From NCBI GenBank assembly GCA_022627515.1, contig JAKEGK010000075.1, forward strand, positions 1 to 34,509: a stretch of 34,509 bases of DNA. Direction: 5' to 3'. Below, in pieces: positions 1 to 6,956 of this stretch; the first letter of the stretch is position 1, and every line of letters starts with the position of its first letter. Below the pieces are notes generated by a model. The model was not told the origin of the DNA. It did no database searches and saw only the letters and a program-made list of their open reading frames with translations. Both the position numbers and the translations under genes were made by a program. This DNA is from Gammaproteobacteria bacterium. Lineage in GTDB: Bacteria > Pseudomonadota > Gammaproteobacteria > SZUA-152.

Positions 1-20
1 AGATAGCGACTTCATGGAAT

Positions 21-105
21 ATAACAATGCCATCAACACGGACGGTGTAAAGCGGCGCTCCTTTGTCGCACCGCTTTACACCGCCGGTTATGGCGAACGT
101 TCGGC
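21..105 (+). other. attC recombination site 1 (integron cassette junction)
   Basis: The sequence folds as a bottom-strand attC hairpin. GCCAT (29-33) pairs with ATGGC (90-94), AAC (35-37) with GTT (87-89), CGG (39-41) with CCG (84-86), and a 13-bp stem (43-55) pairs with 71-83. C34, A38 and A42 are left unpaired, as extrahelical bases are in attC sites. The outer boxes are ATAAC (21-25) and GTTCGGC (99-105), the second a weak match to the GTTRRRY consensus. An open frame with no start in the window (2-115) runs through the site, but a TAG at 4-6 in another frame could equally end the upstream cassette gene. The fold is seen directly; the function is inferred from the integron family. Confidence 0.8.
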
Positions 106-130
106 GTCTCCATAAACTAGGCCGCATACG

Positions 131-784
131 ATGATCGGATCAAGAACCCGCCATTCGCTTGCTCAGTTTCTCGCACTCCACGAAACAGACTTTGTCGTGG
201 TATTGGTGAGCAAACATGGCATACGCATTTCTGTTGAAAATGGAAGTGTGCTCTTTGACCTTAACAACTGCTTGCGCTCTGCAAGCGATGGGCACTTGCT
301 GGCTCTAATCGAGGAAATCGCCCGAACGAGTGGAGACCTTCGTTCTCGCGTGAATCCAAAGTACCGGCACGACGAGCGATTTTCCGATCTGTGCCGTTGC
401 CTTCAACTTGATGGGTATCTTCTGGAAGCCAAGACGCTCACACAGACTGATCCGTCCACCGGTGACGCACCACCGCTCGATGATGACCTTCTCAAAGAGC
501 TAAAGGCTACTGGCCTCCCGGTCGCAGAAGAGATTGCGGGGAAGATCAATGCCTCGTCAGAGTCATTTCGGTCATCACCGCCAAACTACAACGCGTGCCT
601 CAATGATGTCCGGGTGGCTCTCGAAACACTTGCTCGCGCTATCGCCGCTACGCAAGTAAAGCCTGATTCGCCGCCCTACGAAAATACGAAATGGGGTTCT
701 GTGCTCACGGGCATACCTTGGTTGATCGGTACCGGGCAGGGGATTTGCAAACCAAAGCGGAATTCAAGGCCGTCAGTGACCTGA
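131..784 (+). CDS. Hypothetical cassette protein, C-terminus replaced
   Basis: This is the first gene after attC 1 and reads away from it, as cassette genes do. I do not recognise a named domain. It is a soluble, mixed alpha/beta 217-residue protein without signal peptide or membrane segment. The native coding sequence appears to run only to about residue 194 (Lys-Trp-Gly-Ser, near 711). After that the frame runs into the body of a transposase-like gene read in a different frame, so the last ~24 residues are junk. My recollection is that homologous cassette proteins continue past this point, but that needs a database search. No convincing ribosome binding site precedes ATG 131. Probably a truncated remnant. 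Confidence 0.55.
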   Translation: MIGSRTRHSLAQFLALHETDFVVVLVSKHGIRISVENGSVLFDLNNCLRSASDGHLLALIEEIARTSGDLRSRVNPKYRHDERFSDLCRCLQLDGYLLEAKTLTQTDPSTGDAPPLDDDLLKELKATGLPVAEEIAGKINASSESFRSSPPNYNACLNDVRVALETLARAIAATQVKPDSPPYENTKWGSVLTGIPWLIGTGQGICKPKRNSRPSVT

Positions 785-1493
785 TAGAACTTTGGCACAG
801 CCGGTTGATGGACGTGAGTTGGTTTATGAGATGTTTAAACGAGTCTATTGCGCGGGAGGCGAATCAGGAAGACAACTGTAAAGGACACTTCTGGGAGGGC
901 CGTTTCAAAAGCCAGGCCCTGCTCGACGAGGCCGCGTTATTAACCTGCATGATGTATGTGGATCTTAATCCCATCCGAGCCGGTATTTGCGATACACCCG
1001 AACAATCGGATTTTACGTCCATTCAGGAGCGCTTGCGAACCTATGCCAATGCCAGCCAACGCGCAAAAACGCAACCCGATGAAACGCCGGCCAGCAAGCG
1101 CAAAACCGTAACACTACTCAACGTCAACAACAAAACAAACATTTCGCGCCCGCCGCATTACTGCCTTTTGGTGGCAACGAACATCACGACAACACCTGCG
1201 CCGCCATTCCGTTTTCGGCCCAGGATTACTTTGTCTTACTGGAATGGACGGGCCGGGCGATCCGCGATGACAAAAAAGGTGCGATACCATCCCATCTCGC
1301 GCCGATACTGCAACGGCTCAACATCAATGAAATGCAATGGCTCACGAACATCAACTACTTCGGTCACCGGTTTTATAAAGTCATCGGCACCGTAGATGCA
1401 ATCCGCCATTACAGCCATGCGTTAAAACAATCCTGGTGCCGGGGATTGTCGCAATGTTCAACGCTCTATCGAAACAAACCCCATCCGGCCTAA
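706..1493 (+). pseudogene. REP-associated (IS200-like, Y1) transposase remnant
   Basis: The frame from about 706 gives a typical C-terminal half of the IS200-like REP-associated tyrosine transposase family: an SWFM...LNE helix, then [24 protein letters not shown] and TSIQERL. The N-terminal ~100 residues that would hold the HUH metal site and catalytic tyrosine region are missing. Near 1125-1145 the frame breaks. The rest (LLPFGG..., [31 protein letters not shown]) continues in the frame starting at 1146 and ends at TAA 1491-1493. The gene is thus truncated at the 5' end and frameshifted. Its left edge is fused to the hypothetical gene upstream, which points to a deletion or an imprecise insertion inside the cassette. 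Confidence 0.8.
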
Positions 1494-1775
1494 TCATTTA
1501 TCTCTCTGGTTTTTTACTCAGTAGTTAAAAATGCTCTGGATGACAGGGAAAACATTAAACCCATTCCGGTGCTTTTTTTGTCAGGCAAGTATCTGGTTTT
1601 TGGACCGATTTGATCATGACATTTCCTATGTTAAGCATCGCCGTAAATATCATGGAAATAGATCTATAATAAGCGGAAGTGGTGGATGTCCTTTTTTGTC
1701 TTTTTATCTTTTTCCGGTTTCTGACCTCTGCTGTAGTCGTTATAAATTCCTCTAGCCGTACCGCCTTCGCTGTAC

Positions 1776-1792
1776 TAATATGTAATACATAT
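1776..1792 (+). promoter_or_regulatory. Probable antitoxin operator/promoter
   Basis: ATATGTA-A-TACATAT (1778-1792) is a palindrome with 7-bp arms. It lies 21 bases upstream of the antitoxin ATG and overlaps a TAATAT that could be a -10 box (1776-1781). Ribbon-helix-helix antitoxins commonly repress their own operon from short palindromes of this kind. The palindrome is seen; the regulatory role is inferred. Confidence 0.5.
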
Positions 1793-1813
1793 CACTACAC
1801 TGAGGTTGGTTTC

Positions 1814-2080
1814 ATGAGCATTACAAGTATTCGGATTGCTGACGATGTGGAAAAACCCCTGGAGGCCCTTTCCAAAAAGCTTGATAGAAGCAAAAACTAT
1901 CTTATAAATCAAGCTATTAAAGAGTTTCTTGCGAGGCAATCCCTGGAAGACTCAAGGTGGCAAGATACCCTCGAGGCACTTGAATCCATAAAAGCAGGTA
2001 AATCCATTGATGAAGAGGATGTGAATGCCTGGCTGAATAGCTGGGGCACCAATGATCGTAAAACGCCTCCTAAATCATGA
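1814..2080 (+). CDS. CopG/RelB-type ribbon-helix-helix antitoxin
   Basis: An 88-residue protein starting MSITSIRI. A single N-terminal beta strand is followed by two helices (residues about 9-45), the ribbon-helix-helix DNA-binding fold. The acidic C-terminal tail (LEDSRWQDTLEALESIKAGKSIDEEDV) is the usual toxin-binding arm. Expected role: to neutralise the ParE-like toxin encoded just downstream and repress the shared promoter. ATG 1814 is preferred over the longer frame from 1679 because the RHH fold begins there and the palindromic operator lies just upstream. The stop overlaps the toxin start (ATGA at 2077-2080), the standard translational coupling of such pairs. The pair sits in a gene cassette, where TA modules often stabilise arrays. 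Confidence 0.85.
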   Translation: MSITSIRIADDVEKPLEALSKKLDRSKNYLINQAIKEFLARQSLEDSRWQDTLEALESIKAGKSIDEEDVNAWLNSWGTNDRKTPPKS

Positions 2081-2364
2081 AGGTAAGATACTCGCCGGAG
2101 TCTATCGATGATCTCCAAAGAGTGTTGGAATTTGTAGAGGTTAAGAACCCATTCGCAGCTCGTCGGATAGCGATAGACCTACAAGAGGGTGTCGATAAGC
2201 TAAAGCTATTTCCAAAAATTGGTCTACCCGTATTGAAAGCTTCCGACCCGGAGCAAATCCGCGATCTTTATATTGGCAACTATACAGTACGTTACCTCAT
2301 CGGTAATGATTTCATTTATATTTTAAGAATTTGGCACAACAAAGAGAATGAAAAGAATTTATAA
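2077..2364 (+). CDS. RelE/ParE-family toxin
   Basis: A 95-residue protein with the ParE/RelE layout: MKVRYSPESIDDLQRVLEFV (first strand and helix), an amphipathic helix, FPKIGLPVLKASDPEQIRDLYIGNYTVRYLIGNDFIYILRIWHNKEN. The closing IYILRIWH strand is characteristic. Family members poison DNA gyrase (ParE) or cut mRNA on the ribosome (RelE); the sequence alone does not settle which. The start overlaps the antitoxin stop by 4 bases. The TAA stop (2362-2364) lies inside the first box of attC site 2, so gene and recombination site overlap, a compact cassette arrangement. Confidence 0.85.
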   Translation: MKVRYSPESIDDLQRVLEFVEVKNPFAARRIAIDLQEGVDKLKLFPKIGLPVLKASDPEQIRDLYIGNYTVRYLIGNDFIYILRIWHNKENEKNL

Positions 2365-2430
2365 CAAAGCGCCTCACACGGACAAATTACTCGCTGCGCT
2401 CGTTATTTGCCGGTGAGCGCAGCGTTAGCG
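2361..2430 (+). other. attC recombination site 2
   Basis: GCGC (2369-2372) pairs with GCGC (2417-2420), TCAC (2374-2377) with GTGA (2413-2416), CGG (2379-2381) with CCG (2410-2412) and CAAAT (2383-2387) with ATTTG (2405-2409). C2373, A2378 and A2382 stay unpaired. The outer boxes are ATAACAA (2361-2367) and GTTAGCG (2424-2430). The three extrahelical bases have the same identity and spacing as in attC site 1, so the two are sister sites. It closes the toxin-antitoxin cassette. Confidence 0.88.
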
Positions 2431-2471
2431 AACAGAACCCATAAACATACAGTCGACTGCAGGTCGAGCCT

Positions 2472-2738
2472 ATGAAAAAAAAGGCGATATCAGGTGGAGT
2501 CGTTCATGATCTTCCAGAAGACGTTGAGCAAAGGATCATGAAAGATAAATTGGTTCACGAAAACTGGGAGGACATTACTCCATTAGCGCGCAATGAGTGG
2601 ATTTGTTGGGTGGAAGACGCAAAAAAGGCGGACACAAGGAATAAGCGTATCGATAGGCTGTTGGAGGACCTTAAGAATGGAAAACGTCGGCCGTGTTGCT
2701 GGCCAGGTTGCGCGCATCGAGAAAAAAACACCAGATAA
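2472..2738 (+). CDS. Short YdeI/OmpD-associated family protein
   Basis: An 88-residue cytoplasmic protein. The segment EDITPLARNEWICWVEDAKKADTRNKRIDRLLEDLKNGKRRPCCWPGCAHR matches, from memory, the C-terminal module of the YdeI/OmpD-associated family (helix-turn-helix-like RxxxxxWV..AKK..TR..RI), ending in a Cys-Cys-Trp-Pro-Gly-Cys motif common to the short stand-alone versions. Its biochemical role is not established; the family name derives from a bacteriocin-protection phenotype in enterics. It is the only gene between attC 2 and attC 3, hence a one-gene cassette. A weak purine stretch precedes ATG 2472. Confidence 0.75.
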   Translation: MKKKAISGGVVHDLPEDVEQRIMKDKLVHENWEDITPLARNEWICWVEDAKKADTRNKRIDRLLEDLKNGKRRPCCWPGCAHREKNTR

Positions 2739-2769
2739 AAAGTGTTCTATATAAGCTCACGAAATCAAT

Positions 2770-2895
2770 CGCTAACATAGCGTTGAAGTTCGCGCGCCGG
2801 ACCAGTGTGGCTACGCGGCTTTTGCCCATTCCGCTTCGCTCCATGTTCGCGCAAGAGCCGCTCCCCCACACTGGGCGCTTAACGCTGCGTTAGGC
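2770..2895 (+). other. attC recombination site 3 (long form)
   Basis: The outer boxes CGCTAAC (2770-2776) and GTTAGGC (2889-2895; the second matches GTTRRRY exactly) enclose a 126-base imperfect palindrome. AGCGTTGAA on the left matches TTAACGCT on the right with one interruption. CCAGTGTGG (2812-2820) pairs with CCACACTGG (2866-2874). It is longer than attC 1 and 2 and of a different type, so the array is heterogeneous. Confidence 0.82.
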
Positions 2896-2922
2896 GACAA
2901 CCCGAAAAGAGGAGGCTTACCC

Positions 2923-3384
2923 ATGTCCAAAGTGACACCGTTTCTGATGTTCAATGTCCAACTCGAAGATGCAATGGCGTTTTACACCGCCACGTTCCCC
3001 GACTCCGAGTTTAAGCACGTTGCCCGCAATGGCAAGGACGGCCCGATAGGGTCTGCCGAATTCACCATTGGTGGTCAGTCCTTCATGGGCTATAACGGTG
3101 GCCCGTACTTCAATTTCTCTCAAGGTTTCTCGCTCTTCGTCGACTGCGAAGACCAGGAAGAGGTTGATGAGTTCTGGAACAAGCTTGTCAGCGCTGGTGC
3201 CACGCCGTTGCAATGCGGATGGATTACCGATCAGTTCGGCATTACTTGGCAAATCGTTCCGCGCCGTTTCATGGAACTCATCAGCGCCAACAACCCCAAG
3301 AAGGTACAGGCAGTAATGGAAGCTATGATGACGATGGTCAAACTCGACGTGTCAGTGCTTGAGAGAGCCTACAACGACGCATAG
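2923..3384 (+). CDS. PhnB-like VOC-fold protein
   Basis: A 153-residue protein beginning MSKVTPFLMFNVQLEDAMAFY. The pattern (TPFLMF...A..FY...FPDS, then GSAEFTIGGQSFMGYNGGP, FSLFVDCEDQEEVDEFWNKL, CGWITDQFGITWQIVP) is typical of the PhnB / 3-demethylubiquinone-9 3-methyltransferase-domain branch of the vicinal oxygen chelate superfamily. These proteins are cytoplasmic dimers of unclear substrate, often found in cassettes. A strong ribosome binding site (GAGGAGG, about 2908-2914) supports ATG 2923. It is the last intact cassette gene before the array is disrupted. Confidence 0.88.
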   Translation: MSKVTPFLMFNVQLEDAMAFYTATFPDSEFKHVARNGKDGPIGSAEFTIGGQSFMGYNGGPYFNFSQGFSLFVDCEDQEEVDEFWNKLVSAGATPLQCGWITDQFGITWQIVPRRFMELISANNPKKVQAVMEAMMTMVKLDVSVLERAYNDA

Positions 3385-3442
3385 CAGACCATGCCGCCGA
3401 CTCTCTCGACTGATAGAAAGCAACTTTCGGCTCCGATTGATC

Positions 3443-3495
3443 GCCTAACGATCGGTTACAGCGGACGGCGCTACGCGCCGCCGCTGATGCTGAGC
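3443..3495 (+). other. attC site 4, 3' end missing
   Basis: GCCTAAC (3443-3449) is a canonical first box. CAGCGG (3459-3464) pairs with CCGCTG (3481-3486), and CGGCG (3466-3470) with CGCCG (3476-3480), leaving A3465 unpaired. The final GTTAGGC expected after TGAGC (3491-3495) is absent; the sequence reads GTGTGTGCC instead. The site is therefore interrupted exactly where the crossover box should be. Confidence 0.72.
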
Positions 3496-3567
3496 GTGTG
3501 TGCCGGGCATGGCACAGTACTCGTCAGGTGCAAGTCCTGACACCAGGTGTTCGCAAAGCCGAAGGTT
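3496..3567 (+). mobile_element. Possible group II intron 5' fragment
   Basis: The stretch begins GTGTG, the 5' consensus style of bacterial group II introns. It forms a GCC...GGC hairpin at once (3502-3513), then a stem-loop GTCAGG-TGCAAG-TCCTGAC (about 3523-3541), then ACCAGGTGTTCGCAAAGCC. The GGTGCAAGTCC loop resembles intron domain I as I remember it. Some group IIC introns are known to target attC sites, and this fragment sits exactly at the lost attC box. No reverse transcriptase or catalytic domain V is seen, so if it is an intron it is only a stub. The right boundary is approximate. Confidence 0.45.
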
Positions 3568-3829
3568 AGCAAGTAAGCCCAATGGAACGCTCTACATAGG
3601 TGTTACTTCGGATCTGGTGAAGCGTGTTTGGGAACACAAAAATGACCAAGTAGAAGGTTTCACAAAAAAATACCAAGTTCACAATTTGGTTTGGTATGAA
3701 CAACACGACGAGATGGCGTCAGCTATTCTTCGTGAAAAGCAAGTAAAAAAGTGGAATCGTCAATGGAAAATTGAACTAATAAATGAATTCAATCCAGGGT
3801 GGAAAGATTTATATCGAACGATTCTCTAA
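3500..3829 (+). pseudogene. GIY-YIG nuclease-domain protein, 5'-truncated
   Basis: From about residue 24 (ASKPNGTLYIGVTSDLVKRV) the frame is a clear small URI-type GIY-YIG domain: YIG, then the catalytic Arg region KRVWEHK, GFTKKY..., LVWYE, and REKQVKKWNR with the conserved Glu. The N-terminal strand that normally carries the GIY tyrosine (a YVYIL-like motif) is missing. The first ~23 residues derive from the intron-like sequence upstream. The full-length family protein is about 90-100 residues, so only ~10-15 residues are lost, but these include part of the active site. A nuclease function is unlikely unless another start supplies it. Confidence 0.72.
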
Positions 3830-3834
3830 AACAT

Positions 3835-3860
3835 GGATTCCCGCCTTCGCGGGAATGACG
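3835..3860. repeat. dRS3-like palindrome
   Basis: ATTCCCGCCTTCGCGGGAAT (3837-3856) has 8-bp perfect arms around CTTC and sits in GG...GACG flanks. It fits the ATTCCC-N8-GGGAAT pattern known as dRS3 in Neisseria and seen in many proteobacteria. It follows the GIY-YIG stop at once and could act as a transcription terminator or a target for mobile DNA. Confidence 0.65.
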
Positions 3861-4216
3861 AGCGAAAGCCCGTTCCAGATTAAAAGCTGACACTAACAAT
3901 AATTTTATGAACTCCCGCTACCGCCGCAAAGCCGAAATTCGATCATCAAACATTTAATGACGGTTTGTGGCCGAGCCTGGCCATTTGCGATCTGACACTG
4001 CCTTACGGATTAGGTAAGAGTGATTTCAAGTGAGGGTGTGTAACTTGAGGGCCCCACGTCATGTTTCAAATTCAAGTAAATTTACAGGACGGTTACTTTT
4101 GTCAACACCTTTACAAACACAACGCTTTTACATTACAAGCAGATCTGCAACACACACTCCCTGACCTGAATCAGGGAATGCGGCGATGCGACCTGCGCTA
4201 TCTTCGGTTGGTTTTG
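3861..4216. other. Gene-free junction between array and chromosome
   Basis: No coding region is supported. A plus-strand 61-codon frame at 4061-4246 has no ribosome binding site or recognisable content. A small hairpin TCCCTGA/TCAGGGA (4158-4177) lies downstream of the minus-strand gene ending at 4217 but lacks a T-run, so it is at best a weak terminator. Confidence 0.5.
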
Positions 4217-4738
4217 TTATTTCTTGGGTGGCGGAAAACTCTTTAAGATTTTTTCCACAGCTTCGGTGATGCGCTTCTGGCGTCTTTCAAAATCCGTGCT
4301 GCCCCGGTCCATTTCCGCGGAAACAGTGGCGCGGTAAATAATATCCTTTGCTTTGGCATCCACGAAATCCACGATCAGCGTGCCTTCTTCATACTGATAT
4401 ACTTCGATGCCGCCATACCAGCCGGGGTACCGGTATCCCCAGTTGGTGACATCCACCTTGCTTTGCACATCGCCATGGTATGCAATAAGAAAATCCGGAT
4501 TGTTATCGTCGACACTGTAGCCCCTGGCTGCGAGTTTTTCATCCATGATTTTCCGGAAGTGTTTATCGAACAACTCGTTGGCTTGTTCTATTTGCGGATT
4601 GGGAATCCAGCCATAAGTTTTCAGCGTTGAAAAATCATAAACGGGATCATAGTCGATATTGGTCCGCATGGAGGAGCAGGCTGCCAGCGTCACGGCAACC
4701 ATCGTTACTAACAGGACTAACAGGTTCTTTGCACTCAC
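4217..4738 (-). CDS. DUF4136 lipoprotein (copy 1)
   Basis: A 173-residue lipoprotein: an N-terminal hydrophobic signal (residues 4-19) ends in the lipobox TLAAC with Cys20. The DUF4136 signature follows: DYDPVYDFSTLKTYGW near the start, a helix with AARGYSV, NPDFLIAYHG, EGTLIVDFVDAKAKDIIYRA and the closing helix RITEAVEKILKSFPP. Family function is unknown; members are periplasm-facing lipoproteins. The start is GTG (4738) preceded by AAGGAA 8 bases upstream. It lies 204 bp downstream of a second DUF4136 gene on the same strand, probably transcribed separately or from a readthrough message. A third copy lies at 11207. Confidence 0.87.
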   Translation of the reverse strand: MSAKNLLVLLVTMVAVTLAACSSMRTNIDYDPVYDFSTLKTYGWIPNPQIEQANELFDKHFRKIMDEKLAARGYSVDDNNPDFLIAYHGDVQSKVDVTNWGYRYPGWYGGIEVYQYEEGTLIVDFVDAKAKDIIYRATVSAEMDRGSTDFERRQKRITEAVEKILKSFPPPKK

Positions 4739-4942
4739 AATTCGATTCCTTTTGGTTGGCTGTCTGGAATATAGTCTGGTAACTTTTCCTTTTTATATCA
4801 TATTGCGATTTACTATTTTAGTATACCTGGACTGAAGGTTTGCGCTGTAAGAGCCTGTGCTGATCCTGCTCAATTTTTAGCAGTGCGGGTCCTTTTCCCG
4901 CGAACCGCATTTGTCCTTAAGGAATTTTTACAGCGCCCGTTT

Positions 4943-5503
4943 CTAGCGTGGAAATTGCTTAAAAATTTGTTCCACGGCCTTTCTGATATTCTGCTCCCGT
5001 TTTTCCCGCTCGGTTTGTTCCCGCACCACCGTATCCGCGGCGCCGCGCCAGACAAACTGCTTGTTCTGTTTGTTCACCACGTCAATGACCAGGGTTCCTT
5101 TGTTGTAGGCGATTTTCCGGTGTGCCGGCATGGCGGCTGACGGGTAGGCGCTGTATTGATAGTAATTGCTGTAGTAGTTGTCAATGACGATGGTATCAAC
5201 CGTCATTTCGACGACCACATAGTAAGACACGATAACTTGCGCCTGTTCCGGATTTTCGGTTATGCCCTTACTGGTCAGCGTATCCCTGATGGCGCCTGTG
5301 ACTGTTTGACTTAGCCACTCTTCATCAACTTGCAGGTTTTCGATTTTATCCTGCTTGTTCTTTATAATTTCGAAACTCTGGATCTGGCTGAAATCATAAT
5401 TGGGGTTGGTTTTATGCGTTACCCTGAATTGCATGCAACCGGTTATTGCCGCAATTAACACGCATCCCGCAATTAATTTGAGAACACATTGAAAATTAAA
5501 CAT
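4943..5503 (-). CDS. DUF4136 lipoprotein (copy 2)
   Basis: A 186-residue lipoprotein with signal peptide and lipobox AITGC (Cys23). DUF4136 features are present: NPNYDFSQIQSFEII, LTSKGI..NPEQAQVIVSYYVVVE, KGTLVIDVVNKQNKQFVWRGAAD and a C-terminal helix IRKAVEQIFKQFP. The central segment is rich in Tyr and Asn (NYYSNYYQYSAYP). It starts 35 bp after the stop of the 347-residue lipoprotein gene on the same strand, so the two probably form an operon. The ATG at 5503 has no strong ribosome binding site, consistent with dependence on the upstream gene. Confidence 0.87.
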   Translation of the reverse strand: MFNFQCVLKLIAGCVLIAAITGCMQFRVTHKTNPNYDFSQIQSFEIIKNKQDKIENLQVDEEWLSQTVTGAIRDTLTSKGITENPEQAQVIVSYYVVVEMTVDTIVIDNYYSNYYQYSAYPSAAMPAHRKIAYNKGTLVIDVVNKQNKQFVWRGAADTVVREQTEREKREQNIRKAVEQIFKQFPR

Positions 5504-5538
5504 CTTGTTGTGGCCTTATATTGCAGTGTGGTTAGCGC

Positions 5539-6582
5539 TTAGAACAGTGTTTTTGTCCCAAGTTGAAATAGCTGGGCGGGAGCGTTTTCTATATCGAACC
5601 ATTCGGCGGGATTGCTTACACCGGACGCCATTTTCTGATGAGCCCTTGACCAGACAATAATGACAGCGCGTATCCGGTTTAATCCCTGCCTCATTTCCCT
5701 GTACAACTCATCCAGCTCGTTATGCGTGGCGCGATACAATTCCCAGTCCGGTTCGATTTCCTGCCAGATTTTATGGGTGATGTCCAGGCGTTTTACCAAA
5801 TGCTCGGTAATCGCGGTCAAATCCTCATCCGACGGATTGCCTTTGGGTAATAATGCCTTGTTGCGAATCACGTTGCTTTCACGCAGCTTCTGAAACGCGT
5901 CCGGATCGCCTTTATACGTATTATATAAGTAGCCAAGCGCTCTTAAGATGGCATATTTTTCCTGTTCCAGCGCATGCTGGTAGGCAATGACTTCCGCAAA
6001 ACGCTCGTCGATTTTGCGGTCGATTTTGGCTTCCAGCGCCTTTAGTGACAGTTCAATTTTATCCATGACTTTCTGGTAGGCGCGTCCTGAAGCATTCAGC
6101 AAGGGTTGCGCCTGCTGTAACGCTTCATAAAATTTTTCCTGGCTGCGGACTTTTTCCACGATATCATCGTAGTAGCCTGGATCAATTTCCAGTTTATCCT
6201 CGGCGGTTTTTTGCAGCTCTTTAAGAAAGTCCGCGTACTTTTGGACTTGTTCAGCTTCTGTTTTACTGGTTTCAGCAATGTCCACCAGGGTAATGGAGTA
6301 CTTAACAAGTCTCAGCAGCCGCACTTCCAGCTCCTTTTCAAGCGCGGTGAATTCCTGCTCCTCAGGCTCCGACGCGGTGATATATTCACGCACATAAACC
6401 GACTTGCCGGTAGGCAATCCAAATTCCGCGCCCGTCAATGTGGCAATCGTCTGATCCGCAAAAATTCCGATATTGGCCTGTTTGGTGCCGGTGAATTTGC
6501 CTTCGATGGAGGCGCAACCGGATGACAGGAATAGCAGGAAACAGATTTTTGCGGCTGTGATGTATTGGTTGATGCGGTCCAT
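5539..6582 (-). CDS. Helical lipoprotein of unknown function
   Basis: A 347-residue lipoprotein: a hydrophobic signal (about residues 8-21) ends in LSSGC (Cys23), followed by mostly charged, coiled-coil-like helices from about residue 75 to 330 (for example KADFLKELQKTAEDKLEI-type segments and IELSLKALEAKIDRKIDERF). Near Ala39-Thr49 it reads IGIFADQTIATL. I do not recognise a family. It is first in a minus-strand operon with a DUF4136 lipoprotein 35 bp downstream, suggesting a joint envelope role, for instance as a periplasmic scaffold. The ATG at 6582 has no clear ribosome binding site. Confidence 0.8.
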   Translation of the reverse strand: MDRINQYITAAKICFLLFLSSGCASIEGKFTGTKQANIGIFADQTIATLTGAEFGLPTGKSVYVREYITASEPEEQEFTALEKELEVRLLRLVKYSITLVDIAETSKTEAEQVQKYADFLKELQKTAEDKLEIDPGYYDDIVEKVRSQEKFYEALQQAQPLLNASGRAYQKVMDKIELSLKALEAKIDRKIDERFAEVIAYQHALEQEKYAILRALGYLYNTYKGDPDAFQKLRESNVIRNKALLPKGNPSDEDLTAITEHLVKRLDITHKIWQEIEPDWELYRATHNELDELYREMRQGLNRIRAVIIVWSRAHQKMASGVSNPAEWFDIENAPAQLFQLGTKTLF

Positions 6583-6956
6583 GAATGTGGTCCGGTTGTG
6601 TGACTTATCCGTGATTGATGTGACTTCTAATTATTTTGCAATAAGTGATTATCCTGAATCTTAGACCTAATGCCAATGAAAGTAAAAATCGAAAATGAAA
6701 CTTGTACGATTTTGCATCAACGCCGGGTTTCAAACTGCAGTGTAAGTACATCCTGCATGGCACGCCACTCATTCCCAGTAAACAAAAAGTTATCCGGCGG
6801 TTTGCTGTGGCTGATGTAACATTCCGTTTAATATAGTGCTGATCTGGAGTTCACCAAGTGTCTTATTTGTCTTTGAGTGATTAGACTCATACGGCATTTT
6901 TTTATTTTTCATTACGCAATACCACGCCGGATCGCCCGGTTAAAACATTTAATTCA
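6583..6956. other. Divergent intergenic region
   Basis: 374 bases between divergent genes with no supported coding region. AT-rich patches such as TATAGT (6832-6837) could be promoter elements for the plus-strand barrel gene, but no good -35 partner is visible. Nothing else stands out. Confidence 0.4.

Noticed and set aside
1531-1755. Plus-strand 74-codon frame after the transposase remnant.
   Set aside because: No family signal, no ribosome binding site, low-complexity Phe/Ser-rich translation; it lies in non-coding sequence before the antitoxin.
2451-2468. GTCGACTGCAGGTCGA resembles part of a cloning polylinker (PstI/SalI).
   Set aside because: The match to common polylinkers is only about 11 bases and breaks off at once. 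The surrounding sequence fits a normal cassette leader, so coincidence is more likely than vector.
4061-4246. Plus-strand 61-codon frame antisense to the end of the first DUF4136 gene.
   Set aside because: Overlaps a well-supported gene and has no recognisable content.
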